From Rhodocyclaceae bacterium (lineage in GTDB: Bacteria > Pseudomonadota > Gammaproteobacteria > Burkholderiales > Rhodocyclaceae), in assembly GCA_004379165.1 (NCBI GenBank), contig NKXK01000033.1, forward strand, positions 1-64,000: DNA of 64,000 nucleotides, given 5' to 3'. This document shows positions 1 to 9,700 of the stretch, one piece after another. Below the pieces are notes generated by a model, which saw only the letters and a list, made by a program, of their open reading frames with translations, had not been told where the DNA came from and did not search any database. The position numbers were made by a program, and so were the translations under genes. Position 1 is the stretch's first letter; every line of letters starts with the position of its first letter.

Positions 1-128
1 ACGGCAATTTCGTCAAAGGGGTTCATGCTCATCTTGACGTTGGCCAGATCGACACCCGACCCGTCCGCCTTCACCCGAACCTTGACGTTGTAATCAACTA
101 CCCGTTTTACGGGAACGAGAATTTTCAT
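1..128 (-). CDS. etfB: Electron transfer flavoprotein beta subunit, N-terminal part
   Basis: The window edge cuts this gene after 42 codons. The visible N-terminus reads [20 protein letters not shown], then continues to MNPFDEIAV, the typical opening of EtfB. EtfB binds AMP and, with EtfA, carries electrons from acyl-CoA and other dehydrogenases to the membrane ETF:quinone oxidoreductase. A strong AGGAG lies 7 bases before the ATG. The gene diverges from the histidine kinase, and the 204-base gap holds a palindrome and a GC hairpin that may control it. etfA would be expected beyond the window edge, but this cannot be seen. Confidence 0.9.
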   Translation of the reverse strand, partial: MKILVPVKRVVDYNVKVRVKADGSGVDLANVKMSMNPFDEIA

Positions 129-332
129 GCTGCGTCTCCTGATATCGTGATCAAAAACAGGCCCCGCCGGCGGGGAACACGACAGGGCCTGGAACGAGAG
201 TGCTGTTCTCTTCTTTTTGGGTCTTTGTTGTTTTGATGAGAATCTCAAAACACTCTTGCACAAGTATTCTTCGAATGTAACGAATCGTTACATGCAAAAA
301 GTCTTTGTATTCACTGGATTAGAATCCGCCGG
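129..332. promoter_or_regulatory. Divergent etfB / histidine kinase control region
   Basis: This gene-free gap holds a perfect inverted repeat with 9-base arms around one central base (275-293) and a self-complementary CCCCGCCGGCGGGG (162-175). On the minus strand the latter is followed by CCTGTTTTT inside the presumed etfB leader, so it resembles an attenuator or terminator hairpin. No small gene was seen. Promoters for both genes should lie here, but I could not pick -35/-10 pairs with confidence. Confidence 0.5.
275..293. promoter_or_regulatory. Perfect 19-bp palindrome, candidate operator
   Basis: The sequence ATGTAACGA-A-TCGTTACAT is a perfect inverted repeat with 9-base arms. Its size and symmetry fit a dimeric repressor site of TetR or GntR type. 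It lies about 150 bases upstream of etfB and 40 bases upstream of the histidine kinase start, so it could control either gene. The cognate regulator is not identifiable from this window. Confidence 0.55.
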
Positions 333-2357
333 ATGAGCTCGCCCATGTCCTTGCCCGAACACCCCCAACGCTACGAAATGTTGCAGGCGGGGCTCGACCT
401 GCTCGACCAGGGCATCACCGTCTTTGACGCCGATTTGCGGCTGGTGGCCTGGAACCAGACCTTCCTGCGCCTGCTCGATTTTCCGGATGAGCTGGCTTTT
501 GTCGGCGCGACTTTCGAGAGTTTCATCCGTTTCAACGCCGAGCGCGGCGAATACGGCCCAGGCGATATCGAAACACAAATTGCCGAACGTATCGCCGCCG
601 CTGCCGACTTCGCGCCGCATGTCCGCGAGCGGCAGCGCCCGAATGGCCGCGTCCTGCTGCTGCGCGGCGAACCGCTGGCCAACCGCGGCTTTGTCACCCT
701 CTATTCGGACATCACTGAACAGCGTTACATCGAGAACCTGACCGAACACCAGAACATCCAGCTCGAAGAGCGGGTGCGCCGGCGCACGGCGCAACTGGAA
801 AACGCCAACGCCAACCTGCGCCGCGCCAGCGAGGAAAACGCCCGCATTGCCGCTGCGCTGGGGCGCAGCGAAGAGCGTCTGCGCCTGATCAACGACACCA
901 TCCCGATTCTGATCGGCTACGTCGACAGCAACGAGGTCTATCAGTACGCCAACAAGGGCTATTCGGACTGGTATGGCCACCCCGAAGGCGGCGTCACAGG
1001 CCGCGCCGTGCTCGAAGTCATCGGCACGCATGTTTATGGGCAGGTTCGCGAATCGGTGCGCAAGGCGCTCGGGGGCCAGCAGGTCACTTACGAATACCAG
1101 ATGGAACGCGCCGGGCAAACCGTATTTGCCCGCAGCACGCTGGTGCCGGAAACGATGCCGGACGGGCGCACCCTCGGCTTTTTCGTCTTCTCCTACGACA
1201 TCAGCGACCAGAAGCGCATGCAGTCAGCGCTGGTGCAGGCGCAGAAGATGGAGGCAATCGGGCAGTTGACCGGCGGCCTGGCCCACGACTTCAACAACCT
1301 GCTCACCGTCGTCATCGGCAACCTGGCCGCGCTGCAGGATCACCGGCCGGACGATGCCGAGCTCAACGAATTTGTCGCGCCGGCGCTGCAATCCGCCCGC
1401 CGCGGCGTGCAGCTGATCAAGCGCCTGCTGACCTTCTCCCGCCAGCAGCCGCTGGCGCCGGAGGCGGTGGATATCGACCGGCTGATCAGTGGACTAAGCA
1501 AGCTGGTACGCCGCTCGCTGCCGGAAAACATTGCCATTTCGACCGACCTCGCTGGAATCAGCATTCATGCGCTGGTCGATCCGGCGCAGCTGGAAAGCGC
1601 GCTGCTCAACTTCGCGCTGAATGCCCGTGATGCAATGCCGGACGGCGGTCGCCTGCACATCGCCGCCCGCGGCATCGAACTCGGCGCCGGCGCCGGCGCC
1701 GCCAGCTTCGATGTCTCCCCCGGCGAGTACGTACTGATCGAAGTTGCCGACAACGGCAGCGGCATGGATGCGGAGACCCTGCGTCGCGCCTGCGAACCCT
1801 TCTTCACCACCAAGCGCTTCGGCCTCGGCAGCGGCCTCGGTCTGGCGATGGCCTATGGCTTTGCCCGACAGTCGGGCGGCGGCATCTCGATCCAGAGCCA
1901 GCCGGGACAAGGCACTACTGTCCTTATGGTACTGCCACGCACCATCCCCGAAGCCGATGCCGCCCCCGATACCGACGACTCCGCGCTCGCCCACGGCGGC
2001 GAACTGGTGTTGCTGGTCGAAGACGACGCCAATGTCCGCCGTGTCGTACGCCAGCAACTGATCGATCTCGGCTACCCGGTAATCGAGGCGGAAAACGGCG
2101 ATCAGGCACTGGAAATGATCGAGCAGATACCGGATATCGCACTGGTCGTCAGCGACGTGCTGATGCCCGGGGCCATCAACGGCCACCGTCTCGCCGAGAT
2201 CGTCCTCGACCAGCATCCGTCGATGCGCATGGTGCTGATGACCGGCTACAGCGACGAAACGCCCGCCCACCTCGCCAGCCTGCCGCTGCTGAGCAAACCC
2301 TTCATCCGCCAGGATCTGGCCCGTGCGCTGCAGCGCGCCCACCGAGACACCCCATGA
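333..2357 (+). CDS. PAS-domain hybrid sensor histidine kinase
   Basis: This 674-residue protein has no signal peptide or membrane segment, so it is a cytoplasmic sensor. In order it has a PAS domain (about 15-130), a coiled-coil linker rich in Glu/Arg (133-180), a second PAS domain (182-293), a HisKA dimerisation domain with the phospho-accepting His318 in GLAHDFNNLL, an HATPase domain (N430 region, DNGSGM at 473-478, GLGSGLGL near 498-504) and a C-terminal receiver domain with Asp608. The stop overlaps the next start (ATGA), so it is translationally coupled to an OmpR-type regulator. The input signal is unknown; proximity to etfB hints at a redox or metabolic cue, which is only inference. 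Confidence 0.88.
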   Translation: MSSPMSLPEHPQRYEMLQAGLDLLDQGITVFDADLRLVAWNQTFLRLLDFPDELAFVGATFESFIRFNAERGEYGPGDIETQIAERIAAAADFAPHVRERQRPNGRVLLLRGEPLANRGFVTLYSDITEQRYIENLTEHQNIQLEERVRRRTAQLENANANLRRASEENARIAAALGRSEERLRLINDTIPILIGYVDSNEVYQYANKGYSDWYGHPEGGVTGRAVLEVIGTHVYGQVRESVRKALGGQQVTYEYQMERAGQTVFARSTLVPETMPDGRTLGFFVFSYDISDQKRMQSALVQAQKMEAIGQLTGGLAHDFNNLLTVVIGNLAALQDHRPDDAELNEFVAPALQSARRGVQLIKRLLTFSRQQPLAPEAVDIDRLISGLSKLVRRSLPENIAISTDLAGISIHALVDPAQLESALLNFALNARDAMPDGGRLHIAARGIELGAGAGAASFDVSPGEYVLIEVADNGSGMDAETLRRACEPFFTTKRFGLGSGLGLAMAYGFARQSGGGISIQSQPGQGTTVLMVLPRTIPEADAAPDTDDSALAHGGELVLLVEDDANVRRVVRQQLIDLGYPVIEAENGDQALEMIEQIPDIALVVSDVLMPGAINGHRLAEIVLDQHPSMRMVLMTGYSDETPAHLASLPLLSKPFIRQDLARALQRAHRDTP

Positions 2358-3076
2358 CCGACCACGAACACGCCAAGCTCATCGCCATTGTCGAGGACGA
2401 CCCCGATGTCGCCCGCATCATCGAGCAATCGCTGAAAGACTTCGGCTTCCGCACCGCCTGCTGCCGCAGCGGCGGCGAACTGCTGCGCCGTCTGCGCAGC
2501 CTCGCCCCCGATCTCTGCATCATTGATCTCGGCCTGCCCGACATGGATGGCATCGAGGCCATGCAACGCGTCCGCGCCGTCACCAGTTGCGGCATCCTCA
2601 TCCTGACCGGCCGCGCCCACGTCAGCGACCGCGTCATGGGCCTCGAACTAGGTGCCGACGACTACGTCCTCAAACCTTTCGAACCCCGCGAACTGGTCGC
2701 CCGCGTGCGTAGCATCCTGCGCCGGCGCGAAGCGGCAGCGCTGCCGCAGATGCAGGTCGCCGAATTCGGCGGCTGGCGCTTCAATCTCGCCAACAACTCC
2801 CTGCACGCACCACACGGCGAGGAGCATCTGCTCAGCACCTCGGAGGCAGAATTGCTCAAGGTCTTCGTTAGCAACCCCAACCGCATCCTGCAGCGCGAAA
2901 AACTGATGGGCACCCGCGATCTCGCCCCCACCGACCGCAGCATCGACGTCCGCATCTCCCGCCTGCGCCGCAAACTCGAACCCGACCCGCAGAGCCCGGC
3001 CTTCATCAAGACGGTGTATGGGGCAGGTTATCTGTTCATGGCGACGGTTGAGTGGTCAAACAACTCGGCAACCTGA
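2354..3076 (+). CDS. OmpR/PhoB-family response regulator
   Basis: The 240-residue protein has an N-terminal receiver domain (acidic EDD at 14-16, phospho-acceptor Asp58 in CIIDLGLPDMDG, conserved Lys107 in LKPFEP) and a C-terminal winged-helix DNA-binding domain (about 135-235, with DRSIDVRISRLRRKLE and the GAGYLF wing). It overlaps the hybrid kinase gene by 4 bases and is most likely its output partner, though the kinase also has its own receiver, so a phosphorelay with branching is possible. A clear intrinsic terminator follows 26 bases after the stop. Target genes cannot be read from this window. Confidence 0.9.
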   Translation: MTDHEHAKLIAIVEDDPDVARIIEQSLKDFGFRTACCRSGGELLRRLRSLAPDLCIIDLGLPDMDGIEAMQRVRAVTSCGILILTGRAHVSDRVMGLELGADDYVLKPFEPRELVARVRSILRRREAAALPQMQVAEFGGWRFNLANNSLHAPHGEEHLLSTSEAELLKVFVSNPNRILQREKLMGTRDLAPTDRSIDVRISRLRRKLEPDPQSPAFIKTVYGAGYLFMATVEWSNNSAT

Positions 3077-3102
3077 TTCGCCACAGCCCTCACCACCCAT
3101 AG

Positions 3103-3127
3103 AAAAGGGCCGAATTTCGGCCCTTTT
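3103..3127. terminator. Bidirectional intrinsic terminator
   Basis: AAAAGGGCCGAA and TTCGGCCCTTTT form a perfect 12-bp stem around one base, with A-run and T-run at the two ends. It can therefore end the response regulator operon on the plus strand and the EF-G-like gene on the minus strand, which converge here. Confidence 0.85.
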
Positions 3128-3143
3128 CCAGGTTCACCGCGCC
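3124..3143 (-). repeat. Dispersed intergenic repeat, copy 1 (variant)
   Basis: Read on the minus strand this matches the consensus GCTGCGGTSAACCYGRAAAA with small changes (GCGCGGTGAACCTGGAAAA). It directly abuts the terminator stem. Five other copies are found in intergenic gaps of this window. Confidence 0.5.
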
Positions 3144-3194
3144 CCGCAGGAAGTCCCCTTGGGGGGCAGGAGGGCGACAACGTCGGCGTCGTGC

Positions 3195-5246
3195 TTACTC
3201 ATCCTCGTCGTGCAGCTGGAACTTGCTCGCCATCTGCTGCTGGACATTTGGCGGCACGGCAGAGTACCGCGCGAACTCGATAGTGTAGCTGCCCTGTCCG
3301 CCGGTCAGCGACTTGAGGCGTGACTGGTAGTCGTTGAGCTCGGCCAGCGGCACTTCGCCAGTAATCGCTGCCGTGCCATGACCGCGCCCATCGGTACCGG
3401 TGATGTGGCCACGACGGCTGGAGAGGTCGCCGGTCAGGTCGCCAATCGCCCCCTCCGGCGCGATGATCTCGATACTGACAATCGGTTCCAGCACGATGGG
3501 CTTGGCGTTGCGCACAGCGTCGATCACCGCCTTTCGTGCAGCGATGGTGAAGGCGACTTCCTTGCCGTCCACCGCGTGGGTTTTGCCGTCGAACACGGTG
3601 ACGCGCACGTCCTCGACCTCGTAGCCGGCGACGACTCCACCTTCGAGGCCCTGACGCACACCCTTTTCGACCGCCGCCATGAAGACGCCGGGGATCACAC
3701 CGCCCTTGACGGCATCGACAAACTCGAAGCCCTCGCCGCGGCCACGCGGCTCGATGCGCAGATGCACCTCACCGAACTGGCCGGCGCCGCCTGACTGCTT
3801 CTTGTGGCGATACATCGCCTCGGCGTTACCAGTGATGGTTTCGCGGTAGGGAATGCGCGGCGGCTTGGTATCCACTTCCAGCTTGTACTGGCTGACCATA
3901 CGCGACAGCTTGGCCTTGAGGTGGATTTCACCCAGGCCTCGGATAACCGTCTCGTTGCTGCTCGGATGGCGCTCGATGACGAAGGTCGGATCTTCCATCG
4001 CCAGCTTGCCAAGGATGTCGAACAGGCGCTGCTCGTCGCCCTTCTTTTTGGTCTCGACGGCCAGCCCGGCCATCGGCCGCGGGAATTCGAGCGGCACGAG
4101 GTGGATGCGATCCTCGTCATGCGAGTCGTGCAATACGCAGTCAAACTCGATTTCATCAACCTTCGCCACCGCACCGATATCGCCCGGCAGTAGTTCGTCG
4201 ACCTCGACGCTGTCCTTGCCCTGCAACTGGTAGAGGTGGGCGGCCTTGAACGGGCGCTTGCCGTCACCGACGAAGAGCGGCATGTCCTTCTTCATCGTGC
4301 CCTGATGGACGCGGAAGATGCCGATCTTGCCCATGTAGGGATCGGCCACCACCTTGAACACGTGCGCCAGCACGTGCTTCGCGGCATCCGGCTCGGCGGC
4401 GAAGGCTTCCGTGGCACCGCCCGGTTCGCCCTTGAAAAAAGGCGGCGGGTTGCCTTCGGCCGGATTCGGCGCCAGCGAGGCGAGCACGTGCAGCAGCTCC
4501 TTGATGCCGGCGCCAGTCTTGGCGGAGGTGAACAGGATGGGCACCAGATGCCCCTCGCGCAGCGCTTTTTCAAAAGGTGCGTGGAGGTCGGCGACGCTCG
4601 GGTCGGCACCGTCTTCCAGATACTGCGCCAGCAGATCCTCGTCTTCCTCGACGATCTGGTCGATCAGCGCGCGATGCGCCGCTGCCACCGATTCGAAATC
4701 GGCATCACCGGCATCGTGTTCCAGCACTTCAACCACGTCCGCGCCACCGTGTGCCGGCAGGTCGAGGATCATGCACTGCTTGCCGAAACGTTCTCGGATA
4801 TCGGCCACCAACCCCGGCAGATCGAGGTTGTCGGCATCGATCTTGTTGACGACGATCATCCGGCACAGCTTGCGGTCGGCTGCGTAGCGCATCATGCGCT
4901 CGGTCATCAGTTCGACGCCGGTCTGCGCATTGACGACGATCAGCGCGGTATCGACACCAGCCAGCGCGGCGATGGCCTGTCCGGCGAAGTCGGGGTATCC
5001 CGGGGTGTCGATGGCGTGAACATGCGTGCCTTCGTACTCGAAATTGACCACCGCCGAAGCCAGCGAATGGCCCGCTTCCTTCTCCTGCGGGTCGCTGTCG
5101 CAAACGGTATTGCCCTTCTCGACACTGCCCCTGGCCGGGATGGCGCCGGTCGCAAACAACAGCGCCTCGGCGAGGCTGGTCTTGCCGGCAGCACCATGGC
5201 CGACGAGGGCGATTGAACGGAGGCTTTCGGTAGCGTACTTCGACAT
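3195..5246 (-). CDS. Elongation factor G-like GTPase (FusA2 type)
   Basis: The 683-residue protein has the five-domain layout of EF-G: a G domain with P-loop GHGAAGKTS (near 17-25), DTPGY (G3) and NKID (G4), then domains II-V ending near QLHDEDE. It is close to the usual EF-G length. The normal switch I RGITI is replaced by KEAGHSLASA, which marks the EF-G-like paralogue group rather than the housekeeping translocase. The gene stands alone, away from rpsL-rpsG-tuf, which supports a paralogue. Its role is not established from sequence; tetracycline-resistance-type ribosome protection or a ribosome rescue role are alternatives. It shares a terminator with the convergent response regulator gene. 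Confidence 0.85.
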   Translation of the reverse strand: MSKYATESLRSIALVGHGAAGKTSLAEALLFATGAIPARGSVEKGNTVCDSDPQEKEAGHSLASAVVNFEYEGTHVHAIDTPGYPDFAGQAIAALAGVDTALIVVNAQTGVELMTERMMRYAADRKLCRMIVVNKIDADNLDLPGLVADIRERFGKQCMILDLPAHGGADVVEVLEHDAGDADFESVAAAHRALIDQIVEEDEDLLAQYLEDGADPSVADLHAPFEKALREGHLVPILFTSAKTGAGIKELLHVLASLAPNPAEGNPPPFFKGEPGGATEAFAAEPDAAKHVLAHVFKVVADPYMGKIGIFRVHQGTMKKDMPLFVGDGKRPFKAAHLYQLQGKDSVEVDELLPGDIGAVAKVDEIEFDCVLHDSHDEDRIHLVPLEFPRPMAGLAVETKKKGDEQRLFDILGKLAMEDPTFVIERHPSSNETVIRGLGEIHLKAKLSRMVSQYKLEVDTKPPRIPYRETITGNAEAMYRHKKQSGGAGQFGEVHLRIEPRGRGEGFEFVDAVKGGVIPGVFMAAVEKGVRQGLEGGVVAGYEVEDVRVTVFDGKTHAVDGKEVAFTIAARKAVIDAVRNAKPIVLEPIVSIEIIAPEGAIGDLTGDLSSRRGHITGTDGRGHGTAAITGEVPLAELNDYQSRLKSLTGGQGSYTIEFARYSAVPPNVQQQMASKFQLHDEDE

Positions 5247-5291
5247 CTTGTTCTCCCTATGGGCTTATCTATCAGTCAAACCAATCACGGA

Positions 5292-5606
5292 TCATTTTAC
5301 GCCCAGCGCCATACGATCAACAAAGTACGGCCCCGCGAGATAGAGCAAGCCCAAAGCGATTGCCAGCAAAATCACGCCTGAAACTATCTGAATCAATGGA
5401 CGCCACAACTGATCTCGCTGCTGATTCGCCAACCAGATGGGGCCAACGAGGGGAAGCAAGAGCGCAAGCAAGCCCTTTTTCCAACCCTGAGCAAACGAGG
5501 CTGGCAAAATGACCACATAGGCTACCAATATCAACGAACCGCCGATCGCAAACAGAATCGCTACTGTAAAAAGAAAAAACACAAACCAAGCATCCACGCC
5601 CCACAC
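5292..5606 (-). CDS. Small hypothetical membrane protein
   Basis: This 104-residue protein shows three likely membrane segments: FVFFLFTVAILFAIGGSLIL, the LLALLLPLVGPIWLA stretch and IVSGVILLAIALGLLYLAG near the C-terminus. I do not recognise a family. It lies 45 bases upstream of the EF-G-like gene on the same strand and may be cotranscribed with it. Its base composition is more AT-rich than that of its neighbours, as for the next gene, which could point to later acquisition or relaxed selection. Confidence 0.55.
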   Translation of the reverse strand: MWGVDAWFVFFLFTVAILFAIGGSLILVAYVVILPASFAQGWKKGLLALLLPLVGPIWLANQQRDQLWRPLIQIVSGVILLAIALGLLYLAGPYFVDRMALGVK

Positions 5607-5665
5607 TCCAATCTCATGAATTTATAATACTGAGCACTGGGAACTCAGCCTCCACGGAGCTAAAC

Positions 5666-6061
5666 ATGAAAACCAAACTCATTCTTTCTTGCCTGGTTTA
5701 CTGCATGATCACTGCCTGCCAAAAAGATGCCCCCTCCAGCACAACAGTCCCCGTTTCACCTTCATCCTCTGCTCCAAGTCCAGGCAAGTTACCGATTTCA
5801 ATCCTTGAGACACGGATAGTTCAATCCGACAAAGGCGCCCTGATGCTCAAAGGGTCGGCAAGCAACGAAGCCACGATTGAAATAAAGGAGGCGCGCGCCT
5901 CGTTCAAGCTATTTGACCGAAATGGCACAGAGGTTGGTCAAGCGATTGCCGTAGTTAACAACCTGCCCCCAGGGTTTTCATGGACTTTTGATGTTCCATT
6001 AGAAGGAAGCGCTGCCAGCACCGCAAAACTCGACCATATTGACATACAGCCCAATCAATAA
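5666..6061 (+). CDS. Putative lipoprotein with FxLYD-like domain
   Basis: The 131-residue product begins with a lipoprotein signal peptide ending in the lipobox ITAC (Cys at about residue 18). A short Ser/Pro-rich linker leads to a beta-rich domain with FKLFD (FxLYD-like), a motif common in small cell-envelope domains of unknown role. It is probably anchored in the outer membrane. The last 7 bases overlap the end of the TonB-like gene on the opposite strand, so the two are convergent. No partner is evident; function unknown. Confidence 0.6.
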   Translation: MKTKLILSCLVYCMITACQKDAPSSTTVPVSPSSSAPSPGKLPISILETRIVQSDKGALMLKGSASNEATIEIKEARASFKLFDRNGTEVGQAIAVVNNLPPGFSWTFDVPLEGSAASTAKLDHIDIQPNQ

Positions 6062-6738
6062 GCGCCACCAGAAATCAAATTTCCGCGGTTGACAGGGGAA
6101 AAATCAACCTCAATCACGATCTGTGCCTTAACCGGAACGCCGAGGATCTTTCCAGGAGAAAACCTCGCCTCCCGGAAAGCTTTAACTGCAGACTCTTCGA
6201 AAATCCCCTTGGGATATGAGGACTCCACAACAACCTCGTCAACAACCCCACGTTCGCTGATCAATACACGAAGTGTGACGACGCCCTCCACGCCCCGGGC
6301 TTGCGCAGGATAATCGGGCTGAATGTCCGCTAAAGGCACGGGTGGTGGATCAAGTCCGACACGGGCATACGCTGAAAACGGGTCAGTGCGTTGTACCTTC
6401 CGCGCCGTATCGGGCATCGCCGGTACACAGCAGTCAATTGCTTTCTCAGAGCCAGAGCGACTCGCCCTATTTTCGAGGGACTCCCGAACTGCTTCCGAGA
6501 ACAAGGTCTGCTCTCGATCTGAAGGCCCCTCCGACTCAAAATCGTTATTGCTTGCAAACTGCTTATCTGCAAGGCGTACTTGCAGCACGGCTGAGTTTTG
6601 ATTCGCCACACTGCTGAAATAGAACGGCGACAGAAACTCCTGCAGCAACATCAAATGCAGTACCAGTGAAACACAGAGCGCCCGAACAAGACAGACATTT
6701 TGGGGAGAGGTAGCCCTCCCCCCAATCAAACTGTGCAT
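6055..6738 (-). CDS. TonB-family protein at the end of the minor pilin operon
   Basis: This 227-residue protein has one N-terminal membrane segment with the TonB-type Ser-x3-His pattern (SLVLH in CVSLVLHLMLL), a periplasmic linker, and a TonB C-terminal domain (PDYPAQARGVEGVVTLRV to VIEVDF). The ORF track starts 24 bases earlier, but an ATG that overlaps the pilY1 stop as TGATG is the better start and implies translational coupling. TonB proteins energise outer-membrane transporters through ExbBD; neither partner is here. Its place after pilY1 suggests an envelope role linked to the pilus, which is inference. The two cysteines in DCCVP are unusual for TonB. Confidence 0.75.
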   Translation of the reverse strand: MHSLIGGRATSPQNVCLVRALCVSLVLHLMLLQEFLSPFYFSSVANQNSAVLQVRLADKQFASNNDFESEGPSDREQTLFSEAVRESLENRASRSGSEKAIDCCVPAMPDTARKVQRTDPFSAYARVGLDPPPVPLADIQPDYPAQARGVEGVVTLRVLISERGVVDEVVVESSYPKGIFEESAVKAFREARFSPGKILGVPVKAQIVIEVDFSPVNRGNLISGGAY

Positions 6739-9700
6739 CAAGGTGTCGCCAGGGGACGCCAACTGATTCGCTTACCCTTCACCGCTGGCGGGGCCAAGGT
6801 AACCCCTTGGGAACTCGTCGTTCCTGCGCTGGTGGAGACTACGATACTCGGCGCGCCCATCCCGGTGATCAAGCCTGTTCCAGTGCCCGAGCCTGTTCCA
6901 GTGCCCGAGCCTGTTCCAGTGCCCGAGCCTGTAGAACTCGGTTTGAGGGACCAAAGGGTGTTTATCCCCACAATCAGCCCGTTGCTGATCTTGGTTGAAA
7001 TCTCATTGGACTCACTGGGCATCACCGCTGAGCCTGTCAAAGAATTCACGTAGTTGATGTAGCCATAGCCACCAATTGAACACGCAGAGCTCTCGAGGAC
7101 GTTGCTGGCGAAAACCAGCGTACTGCCCAATACCCGCATGCCAACGTTTACGCGCTCACCACTATCGGGAAGATCCAGCACCCAGCCGTAGTCACCGCGG
7201 CAACGCTTCGGTGTTGCGTCTGCGTCACAAGTTGCCGCCGCAGTGACACGACTTGTCCCGCTATAGCTAATGGTTAGCGGCTTGAGAACGCTATGCAGAC
7301 TCGATGCCGGGAAAGTCAATGGATCACTTGGATCTGCAGCATCATCTGTGTCCGGATGGGTCACCAGATCGACAAAGCCATATACCGATTGCGTCCGTGT
7401 CGTCGTATCCAGCGCCGGATCCAGGTCACTGGCTCCCAGCAGCCGCCCGGTGCCCACGTACACCCAAGTCTTGCCGCCCATTTCGGCAATTTCCGGGCGA
7501 ATGGTAATCGGTTGCGGCAGACCGCTCGCCGTCTTGGTAGCACCAAGGAGATACGCCTCTCGACCAGCAGTGCCAAACGAGTCATTGACATCGAACAACC
7601 AGACATTGCCACTGACATCAGCACCGTAAACACGCTTGGTCGTATTATCAAAACGTGCGTTGCTCACGTAGTTATTGACATGAACCAAGCCACTGGGTGT
7701 TCCACCATCGCCCTCCGAAGTTGCAATCTTGTAGAGCAACTCGCCGGTGTCTGCCTTCAACACATAGAGGTAGCCCAAGCCATCGCCCGTACCATTTGGC
7801 GAACGGACATTGTTGTAGCCCGAGGTCAACATCACCACCCAACGCCCATCAAGCAGCTTCGTAATGATCGGGCGACCGAATGAGTAGCCGAGATGGCAAT
7901 CCTCCCCCGCCACGCCACAGGCACCCAACTTGAACTCCCAGAGCGCTTTCGGGGATTCCGGGTTGGTTACATCCAATGCGAAGAATCCCTTACCGCCACC
8001 GTTCAGACCTCCCACCAGAATCGTTCTCCAGTCCGGAGTCCACGTCGGACGTGTTGCCGGGGAGGCAGGAATGGCAGGCGCGGCAACGTCGACATCTCCA
8101 ACGACCGGAGTTGCATCCACAAAATAGGTGTGAGTGTTCTTGTAGTTGTTATCTGCCAACTTATACAAGTTAGGCAGTACAGAAGTCGGGATGATCGCCC
8201 ACAACTCCTTGCCGCCGTCAGGATCGACAATCCGGTTATTGCTGGCGTCGGTGGTAAACCCTTTCGCATTGAAAGCGTGCAGCATCCCGTCGTTTCCACC
8301 CACATAGACCACCGGAAGTCGATTGGCCTTGGCGTCGCGGAAAATGGAATATCCATCGTCGAAGTACTCGGCAAACGGTGCTTTCACATACACCGGCTGC
8401 GAGTTGACCAAGTCACCCAATACAGCGTCGCGCCCACGATAGAGTTTGTTGATATTGCCGCTGTCAAAGTCCTCCTTACCACGCTGGCCTCGCAGGTAGT
8501 TCACCAAGTTTTCCCCCTTGGCAGCCGTACGCTGGTCAGCTGAGCCATTGGAACCATCCGTCATTGCGTTGTACTGACTTAACAGCCCAACGTTGGTGTC
8601 CGAATTGAAGAACCCTCTTTCCGAGGTATTCAAACCAGAAGAGGATGTACCGGTAGGATTCCCAGTGGTATCACATCCAAAGGTGTTCCAGGTAAAGTCC
8701 GTCAGGTTGTTGCTTGCCCCGGCACGGATCAGATAAATCTTCCGGTTATCGCAAGCAGCGCCAACGCTCTCCTGAAGTTTTGCCCGTGCCGACCAGACGG
8801 GTGTCAGGCCAATACCGCCAAGCGGGGTGATTTCGCGCGACTGCAGATCGCCGGTCCATTTCTTGGTCTGATAACTCGCAACATACGCAAAATTATCTCC
8901 CGCAACCGGTTCCTGACTCGACGTACCTGCGGCAGAGCCAGCCGCCAAGCTCGCCTCAATGCCTGATAAGGCACCGTTCAGACCGCTCACCACCGCCTTG
9001 GGGTTACCGGCACTGAAATACTGACCGCGGCCGTTGACCGCTGCATGCCAGAAATCGTCGATCGAGCGAGGATCTTCCCAACTGTTCTTCGTGGCGGAAG
9101 AAAAAGTCTCGCTGCCAGCGATCCAGCCGGCCTTAAACGGATCGGGCCAAAGCGGCCAGTTCTTGGTGCCGAGACGGATATCCGCAAAATCCCCGGTTGT
9201 TGCTGTCTTGTATTGATCGTTATAAGCCAAGGTACCGGAAACGCCCAGCGCAACCGTAAAGGTCGTCATGTGCTGATGTTTCGCACGATCATCCTCTGGG
9301 CCGCCACCAACAGGCAACACATTGTTTTCCGCGAGCGGACCGGTGGTTCTGAGATCCGTGACGTAGTAATACTGCGCTACGTCGGCCAGAGAATTGATGC
9401 TTCCCCCGGCATTCAACTGACCCTCAGTACACGGCCAGGCGGTACAATCGCCACCAGGCATTGGGCCCATGTTTGGCCACGGCGAGATATCCACGCCGGC
9501 ACGAACCGGATTGGGGCTCGGCAAGGCAGGGAATGCACCCGACGGGGTTCCAGGAACGTAACAGACGCCATTAACCTCAGCCGGCGCATCGTTCGTCGTG
9601 GTCACGGTCGGCGTCAAGTCCGGCACCACCGTACCGCCACTGGTCAGAGTCTTGGTGACCGTTGTTGTCGTTGCATACAAGGCTTTCTGCCCGGGCACAG

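Noticed and set aside
4236-5216. 326-codon plus frame opposite the EF-G-like gene
   Set aside because: Antisense shadow of the G domain; no motifs.
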